Below are positions 1 through 7,047 of a stretch of DNA of 17,372 nt, piece by piece (position 1 is the first letter of the stretch; the number at the start of each line of letters is the position of its first letter). Position numbers and translations under genes: made by a program. The DNA is from CAYYEF01 sp964470825 (lineage in GTDB: Bacteria > Patescibacteriota > Minisyncoccia > Phycocordibacterales > JAACPR01), in assembly GCA_964470825.1 (NCBI GenBank), contig CAYYEF010000011.1, forward strand, positions 1-17,372. Direction: 5' to 3'. A model generated the notes under the pieces. It saw only the letters and a list, made by a program, of their open reading frames with translations. It had not been told where the DNA came from and did not search any database.

Positions 1-326
1 GAACAACTTCATTAAAACGCAGAAAGAATGTCTTACAAATGACAAAAGGCTATCGATTTGGTCGAAGCACCAAAGAACGACAAGCCCGTGAAGCAATCGC
101 ACACGCAGGAGCTCATGCATTTAGAGACAGACGAGATAAGAAAAACAATTTTCGAAGACTTTGGACAATTAAAATCAACGCCGCTTTGGCAGAATATGAA
201 ATTTCATACAGTAAATTTATTAAAATGCTAGCAGATAAAAATATCGCTCTCGATAGAAAAATCCTAGCGGAACTAGCAGAAAATCATCCTGTAGTATTCA
301 AGAAAATAGTAGAAGCAGTTAAATAG
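1..326 (+). CDS. rplT: 50S ribosomal protein L20 (bL20), 5'-truncated by the window edge
   Basis: bL20 binds 23S rRNA early in large-subunit assembly. The frame is open to the left edge: codons from base 3 read TTSLKRRKNVLQ and then MTKGYRFGRS, which aligns with the usual bL20 N-terminal pattern. The ATG at 39 is therefore an internal methionine, and the true start lies roughly seven codons outside the window. Diagnostic blocks are HAFRDRRDKKNNFRRLW and the INAAL..YEISYSKFIKML helix, followed by a DRKILAELA segment. The C-terminus is complete, ending at TAG 324-326, and is followed at once by an intrinsic terminator. In most bacteria rplT follows infC-rpmI; that neighbourhood would lie outside the window. 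This is the only + strand gene here. Identity is secure; only the 5' end is missing. Confidence 0.97.
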   Translation, partial: TTSLKRRKNVLQMTKGYRFGRSTKERQAREAIAHAGAHAFRDRRDKKNNFRRLWTIKINAALAEYEISYSKFIKMLADKNIALDRKILAELAENHPVVFKKIVEAVK

Positions 327-330
327 AAAG

Positions 331-356
331 AAAAAACCGCCATAAGGCGGTTTTTT
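331..356. terminator. Bidirectional intrinsic terminator between rplT and the beta-CASP nuclease gene
   Basis: A perfect 11-bp inverted repeat with loop ATAA: AAAAAACCGCC at 331-341 and GGCGGTTTTTT at 346-356. It gives a GC core plus a U-tract on either strand. It lies between two convergent genes, five bases after the rplT stop, and its right arm overlaps the TAA stop (355-357) of the - strand gene. It most likely ends both transcripts. Confidence 0.93.
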
Positions 357-1728
357 ATATCTCAAAACACTGCCCTACTTCTGGATGAATAGCATCTACA
401 TCCAGATTATCTCTCAATTTTTGTGCTAAATATAAAGAAGATTTTGACTCACCCATGACCACAAAAACTTTTTTGACTCGCTGGGCAGTACTTTCAACAA
501 ATTCAACCAAGTGATCAGAATCCATGTGAGAAGAATACCCGTTAACTGTTAAAATTTCAGCTGATACTGGAATCTTTTTTCCATCAATCATAATATGTTT
601 TTCACCTTGTTGAATCATTCTTCCAAGAGAACCTGCGGCTTGATAACCAATAAATAAAATAGCATTTTTAGGATCTGGTAAATAATGTTTCTCATGATCC
701 AGAATTCTTCCCCCAACAGACATTCCTGAGCTGGCAATAATTATTTTAGGGCCATTTGTTTTATGGATAGACTGAGAATCAAACTTGTCCATAGTCTTTA
801 TTAATTTTGGAAAATCAAAGATCTCATCACCTTTTAGAATTCTTTCTTGAACTTTTTCATTAAAATTCTTAAATTGTTTTGCGTAGACTTCTGTTAATTT
901 TATACCGAGCGGTGAATCAAAAAACACTGGAACAGATTTAATAATATTACCCTCTATTAAATCATTCATCTCATGAAGCAAGACTTGTGTTTTCTCAAGA
1001 GAAAAAACAGGTATTATTAATGTTCCCTTTCTTTCAATAATTTTATTTATAAGCTCTGCTAATTTTTCTTTTCTTTCTATCTTACCCTCATGATTTCTGT
1101 CACCATAAACACTCTCCATAACAAGATAATCTGCATCATCTATTTTTTCTACATTTCTAATTAAAGGTGTTGGTGAATTTCCCAAATCTCCAGTAAAGAC
1201 ATAGTTTTTCTTTATTTTTTTATCTTTTATATATACGATTCCAGAACCCAGAATATGTCCAGCATCCTTAAACATTAAATCAAATCTTTCATTTATTGAT
1301 ATAGTCTCGTGATAATCAACTGATTGCCACATCGATAAAGCCTTTTCAACATCCTCTTTTTCATATAAAGGTTTGATATCTTTTTTCTTGGCAGTATCAT
1401 TAATAACGTTTAAAGCATCTTCAAACATAAGAGGTACGATTTCCTCTGTCGGTTTAGTAGAAATAATTCGACCATTAAACCCATCCTTAATAAGCTTAGG
1501 GATACGTCCTATATGATCGATGTGTGCGTGTGTCACTATTAAAACACTTATATCGTGTGGGTTATAGGCGAAATCATCATAATTAGGATCATGTTCACTT
1601 CTTATAAAACCTTGGGCGAGACCGCAATCAACCATAATTCTGAAATCACCATCTTGTAAAACAAAATTTGCCCCTGTTACAGAATCAACTCCACCATAAA
1701 AACAAATCTTTAATCGTTCTTCTGACAT
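355..1728 (-). CDS. Beta-CASP metallo-beta-lactamase-fold ribonuclease (CPSF73/COG1236-like)
   Basis: A 457-residue predicted cytosolic zinc-dependent nuclease of the metallo-beta-lactamase superfamily with a beta-CASP insert and a C-terminal RMMBL region, the architecture of RNA-processing nucleases related to CPSF73 and RNase J. Visible motifs: HAHIDH at residues 67-72 (motif 2), H158 in DAGHILGS (motif 3), D181 in FTGDLGN (motif 4), E205 in MESVYGDR (beta-CASP motif A), H345/H348 near DHEKHYLPD (motif B candidates), and H401 in GYSSHMD (motif C). All catalytic positions appear intact, so activity is expected. Family knowledge implies RNA endo- or 5'-exonuclease activity; DNA repair-type members exist but are less likely. 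The gene overlaps the upstream membrane-protein gene by 19 bases, implying co-transcription and translational coupling. It ends in the bidirectional terminator. It is shorter than typical RNase J (about 550 residues), so I do not name it rnj. Confidence 0.9.
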   Translation of the reverse strand: MSEERLKICFYGGVDSVTGANFVLQDGDFRIMVDCGLAQGFIRSEHDPNYDDFAYNPHDISVLIVTHAHIDHIGRIPKLIKDGFNGRIISTKPTEEIVPLMFEDALNVINDTAKKKDIKPLYEKEDVEKALSMWQSVDYHETISINERFDLMFKDAGHILGSGIVYIKDKKIKKNYVFTGDLGNSPTPLIRNVEKIDDADYLVMESVYGDRNHEGKIERKEKLAELINKIIERKGTLIIPVFSLEKTQVLLHEMNDLIEGNIIKSVPVFFDSPLGIKLTEVYAKQFKNFNEKVQERILKGDEIFDFPKLIKTMDKFDSQSIHKTNGPKIIIASSGMSVGGRILDHEKHYLPDPKNAILFIGYQAAGSLGRMIQQGEKHIMIDGKKIPVSAEILTVNGYSSHMDSDHLVEFVESTAQRVKKVFVVMGESKSSLYLAQKLRDNLDVDAIHPEVGQCFEI

Positions 1729-2108
1729 ATCTTATCTTTGCTATATAAATAAGCAGCAATCGCACCTAAAGTATCCATAATTAAATCAAGTGTGGTATCA
1801 AAACGATCTTCAAAAATATCTGCAAAACCCATATATAATTCCCACAATTCCCAACTTAAACCTATAATTAAAGTCATGCCAATAGCTGCAGAAAAAATTA
1901 TGATTGGTTTTTTAATAGAAAAATTAAAAAATTTAGAGTCATAAATAAAGAACAAAGTGATAAGTGAAATTAATGCCCCTCCAAGAAAGTGCATCATTAT
2001 ATCAAACCAAACTATAGACCAATACAGAGATAAAGAGAGAGCCATTTTGTGCAAAACCGCAACTGAAATTCCTATAAAAAAGATTTCTGCCAACAATACT
2101 CTTTTCAC
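1710..2108 (-). CDS. Small four-helix membrane protein (VanZ/DUF2238-like pattern), GTG start
   Basis: A 132-residue integral membrane protein with four likely transmembrane segments at about residues 5-22, 36-56, 67-88 and 107-123. It carries a polar motif D36-IMMH-FLGG at the start of helix 2, GLSWELWEL near residue 83-91, and TLDLIMDTLGA before helix 4. The acidic and histidine residues buried in membrane helices resemble small membrane families such as VanZ-like or DUF2238/YjdF-like proteins, but I cannot assign one with certainty and no function should be inferred. The start is GTG at 2106-2108, chosen because a consensus extended -10 box ends exactly six bases upstream; this predicts a leaderless mRNA. 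The last 19 bases overlap the start of the beta-CASP nuclease gene, so the two form one unit. Confidence 0.72.
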   Translation of the reverse strand: MKRVLLAEIFFIGISVAVLHKMALSLSLYWSIVWFDIMMHFLGGALISLITLFFIYDSKFFNFSIKKPIIIFSAAIGMTLIIGLSWELWELYMGFADIFEDRFDTTLDLIMDTLGAIAAYLYSKDKICQKND

Positions 2109-2114
2109 AGATAA

Positions 2115-2123
2115 ATTATATCA
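2115..2123 (-). promoter_or_regulatory. Extended -10 promoter for a leaderless GTG-initiated mRNA
   Basis: On the - strand the sequence reads TGATATAAT, then TTATCT, then GTG. TATAAT (2115-2120) is a perfect -10 with an upstream TG (extended -10) and no convincing -35. Six bases separate it from the start codon, so transcription should begin at or within a base or two of the GTG. Confidence 0.65.
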
Positions 2124-2164
2124 TATAAGAATATTGATTCTAGCTATTTAAAATATATTTTTAG

Positions 2165-2194
2165 AAAATAAAAAACCGCCTTTTGAGGCAGTTT
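2165..2194 (-). terminator. Intrinsic terminator of the small RNA
   Basis: On the - strand AAACUGCC (2187-2194), loop UCAAAA, GGCGGUUU (2173-2180), then a U-rich tail broken by one A. The stem has one U-G wobble on this strand but a C-A mismatch on the other, so it points to - strand transcription. It may also end ndk read-through transcripts. Confidence 0.88.
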
Positions 2195-2320
2195 CTTAGT
2201 GGGGTCATGAATGAAACCCTAGCTATAAGCAAGTGGGTATTCTCAGCATTAATGCCACGGCATCAAGCGATTTTGAACGACCCTAAGGTTTCATAATCTA
2301 GAAAAACATTCGATGACCCT
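2168..2320 (-). ncRNA. Independently transcribed structured small RNA (6S-like architecture)
   Basis: An RNA of about 150 nt lies between ndk and the membrane-protein gene, with its own consensus promoter (-10 at 2326-2331) and intrinsic terminator. It folds as a rod. P1 pairs AGGGUCAU (2313-2320) with AUGACCCC (2201-2208). P2 pairs AUGAAACCUU (2285-2294) with AGGGUUUCAU (2211-2220), 10 bp. GGGU (2280-2283) can pair with ACCC (2235-2238). The apical hairpin P3 pairs GCUUGAUGC (2260-2268) with GCAUUAAUGC (2246-2255) around loop CGUG. An alternative GAAUG/CAUUC extension of P1 competes with P2. Long stem, large asymmetric internal loops and an apical hairpin recall 6S RNA, which acts by sequestering RNA polymerase, but I cannot confirm the family. 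It shows no SRP, tmRNA or RNase P hallmark motifs and no open frame of note. The RNA call is strong; the 6S identity is tentative. Confidence 0.8.
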
Positions 2321-2325
2321 ACTTA

Positions 2326-2354
2326 ATTATATTCCTGTTGATATGTTTTGTCTA
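2326..2354 (-). promoter_or_regulatory. Sigma70-type promoter of the small RNA
   Basis: On the - strand: -35 TAGACA (2349-2354, 5 of 6 matches), a 17-base spacer, and -10 TATAAT (2326-2331, perfect). Predicted start is about 2319-2320, exactly where the 5' strand of helix P1 begins. It lies wholly in the gap downstream of ndk, whose stop is at 2377. Confidence 0.88.
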
Positions 2355-2376
2355 ATTCAAATTTAAGCCTTAAATA

Positions 2377-2979
2377 CTATTCTAAATAACCGTCCAGATT
2401 AACATCATATAGTATTTGCTCTTGAATCAATCTGTAATTAATAATTTTTTCTGGTGAAAACCAATGTGTAATTTCTTGCTCTGCTTCTTCGTTAGAACCA
2501 GAGGCATGAATAAGGTTTCTGACAGAACGAGAGTTAACATCACTCATCTGGTAAGAGTCTAAAACAAAATCACCTCTAATTGTTCCGACGTCAGATGAAA
2601 GTGGTTCTGTTCCACCGACAATTTTTCTAACAATCGGTACAGCATGGGCACCCTGCCAAACCATAGCAACAATAGGACCGGAAGTCATATATTTAACTAA
2701 ATTATTTAAAACCTTATCTCCTGCTTCTTCAGGATCTGAAAAAGGACATTCTACACCTTTATTTTTATAAGCATCTATACTCTTTTGACCCGCCTTTCTT
2801 CTCCAGTCCGGATCTACCAAATAATGAGTTCTGATTTTTTCTTCGGTTGGAACGTTCATATCAATTGCCACTAATTTTAAACCAACTCTTTCAAGTCTTT
2901 TTATAACCTCACCTATCATACTGCGTTGAATACCATCCGGCTTTATGATAACTAAGGTCTTTTCTTTGCTTAAACTCAT
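2377..2979 (-). CDS. ndk: Nucleoside diphosphate kinase with a long insertion and C-terminal extension
   Basis: Transfers the gamma phosphate from ATP to NDPs through a phospho-histidine intermediate, balancing cytosolic NTP and dNTP pools. Catalytic features are intact: K13 in IIKPDG, Y53 in THYLV, R118 and T124 in VRKIVGGT, R135 in GTIRGDF, and N155 with active-site H158 in NLIHASGS. The protein has 200 residues, against about 140-150 for typical bacterial enzymes. The excess lies in a segment at about residues 55-92 (DPDWRRKAG through the GDKVLNN stretch), inserted before the conserved LVKYMTSGP block, plus a C-terminal tail after about residue 175. This long form is reminiscent of versions I associate with some archaea and CPR bacteria. 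The start sits 26 bases after the ATPase stop, so it is probably transcribed with that gene. No Shine-Dalgarno motif is seen. Confidence 0.95.
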   Translation of the reverse strand: MSLSKEKTLVIIKPDGIQRSMIGEVIKRLERVGLKLVAIDMNVPTEEKIRTHYLVDPDWRRKAGQKSIDAYKNKGVECPFSDPEEAGDKVLNNLVKYMTSGPIVAMVWQGAHAVPIVRKIVGGTEPLSSDVGTIRGDFVLDSYQMSDVNSRSVRNLIHASGSNEEAEQEITHWFSPEKIINYRLIQEQILYDVNLDGYLE

Positions 2980-3005
2980 ATAATTTTATTATTCTTATAA
3001 AATCT

Positions 3006-5789
3006 TTACAGCAAGCTGCCAAGATCACTATAACCCAATTTATCAATATTAGGTTTAGTATATTTTTTCATTATTTCTTCTTCTACCAGCTCTCTAGGAT
3101 GACCATATTTCAAATATGATAGTTCTTTTAATGATTCTAGCTTGCTTCTATCTACAATTTCAGGTGCTAAGGTTTTTATATTGAAAGGCTTAATAGGTAC
3201 ACCTTTCGATAGAATTTTAACGTAGCAATTAAAATTATCAATATTCATTATATCTTTTGCGTTAAACACTGGAGAAAATTGATTCTCTAAAAACTTAGCA
3301 TCTTCCGAACCAACCCTAAAGACAGCCATCGATCCCACATTTCCAAAAACAGAATTTTTGATATTTTCATCTAACTGAGCAATAAATTGATGTGCGATAT
3401 TTAAAGATAATTTATATTTTCTAGCCTCTGACAAAATAGTAGCAATAGAATTTGTGGTAATATTTTGAAACTCATCAATATACAAATAAAATGGTGGTAT
3501 ATTTTTATTATCGAGAGAATCAACACGGGAAAGCGCAGCCATCAAAATTTTTCCAACAATAATCAAACCTATTAAACTTGAATTTATTTCTCCTAGACGA
3601 CCCTTTGAAAGATTTACTAATAAAATTTTCCTGTCATCCATTATTTGTCTAAAATTAAAACTGGATTTTTGTTGAGCGATGACTGGCCTCATAATTTCAT
3701 TAGCTAAAAACACATCAAACTTTGAAACGATATAAGGCACAATATTTGCAAGAGAAGCTTCTCCCCCAGCCTTTTCTGCTATATCCCTCCAAAATTGAAC
3801 TACCACCGGATTTTTACATCTAGATAATTTTAAATCTCTAAATGCCTTATCAGACATTACTCGAGAAACTTCTAGTAAAGTACTTCCACTCTCTGGATCT
3901 TCTATTACTAACATTGTGGCATTTCTAAAATACTGTTCAAACATTGGCCCCATTGATTCTGGATTACCTCCATATAATTTTTGGAAGATACTAAACAACT
4001 CATTAACCACAAAAGTCTTTTGTTCTGGAAAACGAGCGTCGTACTCGAGCATATTTAAAGCCATTGGTCTTTCGGTATAAGCTGGATCAAAATAAATAAC
4101 GTCCTCATATCTCTCTGGCGGAATATTAGCCAAGACATCCTGAATATCAGAACCGTGAGGATCAATCATACAGACACCTTCACCGTTTTTAATGTCTTGA
4201 ATAATCATATTTTTTAAAATATTTGTTTTACCAGTACCAGTTTGTCCAATAGTATAAAAATGCCTTAACCTATCTTCTGGTGAAAAAAATATTTTAGTAT
4301 CTAAATTACGATGATTATTAATTCCAAGTAAAATACCTTCAGTCGAAATTTCAAGTGGTGCTGGAGCAGTTGAGGATTTCAAGGTTTTTAATTGAGGAGA
4401 AAGATCTTTTTGTTCAGATGGTAAATGAAAAACAGTTGCACATTCTTTTAAATTCATTGGAACGTCATAGTAATCATCGAATTGTCTATATGAAAATTGT
4501 TTAAATAATTGTCCAGCTTGAGACTTTTCAAAAATAGAGAATTTGAATTTATTGCCAGAAGTATTTTCAAATTGATTAAAGGCTGATTGAATTTCATGCA
4601 AAATATCTTTTGCCCGAGTTTCATTTTTTGCAGAAGTTATAATTCTAATATTTGCAGAGACCACTTGGCTTTCAACCTTTTTCTTTACTGCTTCTAAGTC
4701 ATTAGTTTTTATTTTTGGACTTGAATCTTTTTCTTTTTTATCTAATCCTAAAGCTCCTATTTTTTGAATAGTTTTAGAAAAATTATTAATCATTCGGCTA
4801 CTAATAGTATTCCTAATAAACATCTCATCACTAGCATTTTCTCCTTTCTCTAATTTTAATATAGCTTTTTGATAATTCTTTATATAAAAACTACCAACTG
4901 GTTTAAAAATAAACTGAATAGCTGCGGCCTCATCCTTAACATGAAGCTTAGAAAAAACATTTAATATAATTTTCACAGGATCACTACTAAAATTTTCATA
5001 GGTTTTAATCGGCTTAGCTGGAGCAGAGTCAAATTTAGCATATGCACCAATTGAGTAACCGCCCTCATTAAATACATTGAAATCATCCTTCTGTTCATAA
5101 ATTTTAGCTTCTGTAAAAACAGACAGTAGTTGTTTCTCAAATAAATCTTTATATTTATTAGCAACAGAGATATAAAATATAAATTGTCTACTACCAATAG
5201 AATTTGCCACTTCAATAGTTAAATATTCATCATTTAAAGAAAGCATTCCCGCATAAAATTGCTCCATTAAAGCAAACAAACCTTGAATATCCTTATCTCC
5301 TTCTCCGCCATAATCTGGTAATGTTACTTCAAATAATGTTCTACCCAGACTTTTTGATAAAGGATTTTTTTCATCTAGACCTTTTATAAAATATCCTGAT
5401 TTTATATATTGAACTAAAAACCTATGTAAATCATCCTGAAGATGAGGATCGTTCATCTTTTCTACAATTGCCAAAGTATTCAAAATACCTTTTGTTTCAA
5501 TCATTGAAACAAATTCTGACATTTTATAGTCATGTGTTTCTGGAGAAAGTTCCAAAATAATTTCCTCTTGAATTTTTTCAGGTACCAAGTGACCCTTATT
5601 CAATCTTTGAATTGGATCATTTTTTTTATATTGTTCAATTGTTTGAGAAATAACTTTTTCAGTATCTGGTTTATATTTTGAACTTTCTAAAATCTGCCTC
5701 TCTTTTTCAAGAATTATTTTACGTAAATAAGAAAGTTCTTCTTCAGGAGAATTAAATTTTTCTGAATTAGCAAAATTAATTTTTTCCAT
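3006..5789 (-). CDS. VirD4/TraD/HerA-like P-loop ATPase (type IV secretion coupling-type), no N-terminal membrane anchor
   Basis: A 927-residue protein whose C-terminal half is a conjugation-type motor ATPase. Walker A GQTGTGKT is at residues 515-522, a DPHG motif follows at about 541, and Walker B ends in IDEFQN with D772/E773. A later segment with HQFIAQL and FGNVGSMAVFRVGSEDAKF resembles the TraM-recognition/VirD4 C-terminal region. The N-terminal half (about 1-480) is not recognised: a predicted coiled coil at about 15-40, then a long mixed region. Unlike canonical VirD4/TraD there is no hydrophobic N-terminal anchor, so the protein is predicted soluble or peripheral. By family it should pump or load DNA or protein; a role in DNA uptake, conjugation-like transfer or pilus-linked export is inference. 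No relaxase, VirB4 or pilus gene is in the window. It sits 43 bases after an unrecognised acidic protein and 26 before ndk. Confidence 0.85.
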   Translation of the reverse strand: MEKINFANSEKFNSPEEELSYLRKIILEKERQILESSKYKPDTEKVISQTIEQYKKNDPIQRLNKGHLVPEKIQEEIILELSPETHDYKMSEFVSMIETKGILNTLAIVEKMNDPHLQDDLHRFLVQYIKSGYFIKGLDEKNPLSKSLGRTLFEVTLPDYGGEGDKDIQGLFALMEQFYAGMLSLNDEYLTIEVANSIGSRQFIFYISVANKYKDLFEKQLLSVFTEAKIYEQKDDFNVFNEGGYSIGAYAKFDSAPAKPIKTYENFSSDPVKIILNVFSKLHVKDEAAAIQFIFKPVGSFYIKNYQKAILKLEKGENASDEMFIRNTISSRMINNFSKTIQKIGALGLDKKEKDSSPKIKTNDLEAVKKKVESQVVSANIRIITSAKNETRAKDILHEIQSAFNQFENTSGNKFKFSIFEKSQAGQLFKQFSYRQFDDYYDVPMNLKECATVFHLPSEQKDLSPQLKTLKSSTAPAPLEISTEGILLGINNHRNLDTKIFFSPEDRLRHFYTIGQTGTGKTNILKNMIIQDIKNGEGVCMIDPHGSDIQDVLANIPPERYEDVIYFDPAYTERPMALNMLEYDARFPEQKTFVVNELFSIFQKLYGGNPESMGPMFEQYFRNATMLVIEDPESGSTLLEVSRVMSDKAFRDLKLSRCKNPVVVQFWRDIAEKAGGEASLANIVPYIVSKFDVFLANEIMRPVIAQQKSSFNFRQIMDDRKILLVNLSKGRLGEINSSLIGLIIVGKILMAALSRVDSLDNKNIPPFYLYIDEFQNITTNSIATILSEARKYKLSLNIAHQFIAQLDENIKNSVFGNVGSMAVFRVGSEDAKFLENQFSPVFNAKDIMNIDNFNCYVKILSKGVPIKPFNIKTLAPEIVDRSKLESLKELSYLKYGHPRELVEEEIMKKYTKPNIDKLGYSDLGSLL

Positions 5790-5797
5790 TTACTAAT

Positions 5798-5806
5798 ATT
5801 ATAACA
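5798..5806 (-). promoter_or_regulatory. Extended -10 promoter upstream of the VirD4/HerA-like ATPase gene
   Basis: On the - strand TGTTATAAT is followed by ATTAGTAA and then ATG. The -10 hexamer (5798-5803) is perfect with an upstream TG; no good -35 is seen. The eight-base gap to the start codon predicts a leader of only zero to two bases. The site lies in the 43-base gap after the preceding gene, giving the ATPase its own transcription start. Confidence 0.6.
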
Positions 5807-5832
5807 GAAAAAATTTAAAGATAATCTTTCTT

Positions 5833-6261
5833 TTATTCAAGACCTTCTTCACTAAAACCATTTCTTATAAATTTTTCAATCGGGTCACCTTCTAAATCTA
5901 ACCAAGTAACTTCTGGTGTAATATTTTTACCAATTAAAATATTGTATAGCGCAAATTTATTTAAATCTTTTTCAGATATAATATTATCACCATATACCAA
6001 TTCCCCATTCAAAGCCTTTATTCTTAATTTTTCTTCAAAAGCATGTATTCTATCCATAAAAGGAAAAACTTCCTTATCAGATAATTGCTCAGTGAATTTT
6101 AATTTTAAATCGTGTAGATTAAAAATCTTCGATAAAGATTCTTGCGTTAAAAAAGGTAAATCTATTTCCTCTATATCAGCATCCAAACTTTCACCTCTTT
6201 CTAACTCAGATATTTTATCTACCTTTTTTAAATTATCTGATTGTAGATCTAAACGTTCCAT
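5833..6261 (-). CDS. Unrecognised acidic 142-residue protein
   Basis: I do not recognise this family. The protein is soluble with no signal peptide or membrane segment. Its first 35 residues are highly charged and probably disordered (many D, E and K, for example ELERGESLDADIEEID). The remainder looks helical: a segment around SLSKIFNLHDLKLKF at about 43-57, FPFMDRIHAFEEKLRIKAL at about 66-84, and a C-terminal part with EKDLNKFALYNILIG and PEVTWLDLEGDPIEKF. The high charge suggests a binding partner rather than an enzyme; no catalytic motif is visible. It lies directly before the VirD4/HerA-like ATPase gene, and both have leaderless-type promoters, so a partner or adaptor role for that ATPase is possible but unproven. 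The start at 6261 is supported by an extended -10 exactly six bases upstream. Confidence 0.75.
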   Translation of the reverse strand: MERLDLQSDNLKKVDKISELERGESLDADIEEIDLPFLTQESLSKIFNLHDLKLKFTEQLSDKEVFPFMDRIHAFEEKLRIKALNGELVYGDNIISEKDLNKFALYNILIGKNITPEVTWLDLEGDPIEKFIRNGFSEEGLE

Positions 6262-6267
6262 TAAAAA

Positions 6268-6276
6268 ATTATATCA
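6268..6276 (-). promoter_or_regulatory. Extended -10 promoter for a leaderless mRNA (142-residue protein)
   Basis: On the - strand TGATATAAT, then TTTTTA, then ATG. The -10 hexamer (6268-6273) is perfect with an upstream TG, starting one base after the map stop codon. The six-base gap places the transcription start at the ATG itself. Confidence 0.65.
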
Positions 6277-7047
6277 TTATTCTTTAGTCAAAACCAAAGG
6301 ACCATTTTTTGTAATTGCAATAGTATGTTCAAACTGAGCAGATAAAGATCCGTCTTTTGTTAAATAAGTATATCCATCCTTGGCAACCTTAATCTTTGAT
6401 GAGCCAGTAGAAAACATTGGTTCAATAGCAATAACCATACCTTCAACCAAAACCTCTCCTGTACCACTATGTCCTGAATTTGGAACATATGGATCTTCAT
6501 GTAAGGAATACCCAACTCCATGACCTGTCAAACCTTCAATAACAGTTAAATCTGCTGCATTTGCAACTTTCTCAATAGCATTACTAATATCTCCCACCTT
6601 ATTACCTATAACCGCCTGTTTTATACCGGCTTGAAGAGCCTCTTTGGTTCTAGATAATAAATTTTTAGCCTCTTTTGATATCTCACCAACAGGAACAGTG
6701 ATGGCATGGTCAGTAATTAGACCGTCATATAATAATCCGGCATCAATACCTACTATATCCCCTTCTTTTAAAATTTTAGGTTCTTCATTTGGAATACCAT
6801 GAACAATTTCATCATTAATAGAAATACAAATATCTGCTGGAAAAGGTCTTTTTGCACCATAAGGAGTATATCCAAAAAATGGAGATCTTCCTCCTTCTTC
6901 AATAATCAAATTATGAGCGAAATCATTAAGAAAATCAGTACTTATACCGGGCTTAACTTGTTCGGATGTCAAACGCAAAATTTTAGCAAGTTTTTGACCT
7001 CCTTTCTGTAATTTTTCTATTTCTTTTTGAGATTTTGGTTTAATCAT
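6277..7047 (-). CDS. map: Methionine aminopeptidase, type I
   Basis: Removes the initiator methionine from nascent proteins at the ribosome exit, using a two-metal centre. All five metal ligands are visible: D102 and D113 in GIDAGLLYDGLITDHA, H176 in LTGHGVGY, E209 in AIEPMF and E240 in QFEHTIAI. The substrate-side histidines H84 (IVHGIPN) and H183 (LHEDPYVPN) are also present. At 256 residues with no N-terminal zinc-finger extension it matches the short bacterial type Ia enzyme. The start codon overlaps the adk stop by four bases (ATGA), so the two are translationally coupled. The secY-adk-map order is the ancestral bacterial arrangement at the end of the spc operon, but infA, rpmJ and rpsM do not follow here. 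Confidence 0.97.
   Translation of the reverse strand: MIKPKSQKEIEKLQKGGQKLAKILRLTSEQVKPGISTDFLNDFAHNLIIEEGGRSPFFGYTPYGAKRPFPADICISINDEIVHGIPNEEPKILKEGDIVGIDAGLLYDGLITDHAITVPVGEISKEAKNLLSRTKEALQAGIKQAVIGNKVGDISNAIEKVANAADLTVIEGLTGHGVGYSLHEDPYVPNSGHSGTGEVLVEGMVIAIEPMFSTGSSKIKVAKDGYTYLTKDGSLSAQFEHTIAITKNGPLVLTKE

Noticed and set aside
1957..2151. + strand ORF of 64 codons opposite the membrane-protein gene
   Set aside because: No recognisable protein pattern; it is the antisense shadow of a gene with coherent transmembrane helices and a promoter.
2168..2320. SRP RNA, tmRNA or RNase P RNA as the identity of the small RNA
   Set aside because: None of the hallmark elements is visible: no GGAAGGAAGCA-type SRP loop, no tRNA-like ends or tag frame, and it is far too short for RNase P RNA.
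2198..2323. The small RNA transcribed from the + strand instead
   Set aside because: One P1 pair is better on the + strand (G-U against A-C), but the consensus promoter and the U-tract terminator with wobble pairing both point to the - strand.
6286..6291. TTGACT as a -35 for the promoter at 6268-6276
   Set aside because: The spacer to TATAAT would be only 12 bases, too short for a sigma70-type promoter; the extended -10 explains the site better.
7044..7047. TGA recoded as glycine or tryptophan (as in Gracilibacteria/SR1 or mycoplasmas)
   Set aside because: adk ends at TGA at the expected family length and overlaps the map start; tryptophans in clear homologues use TGG.
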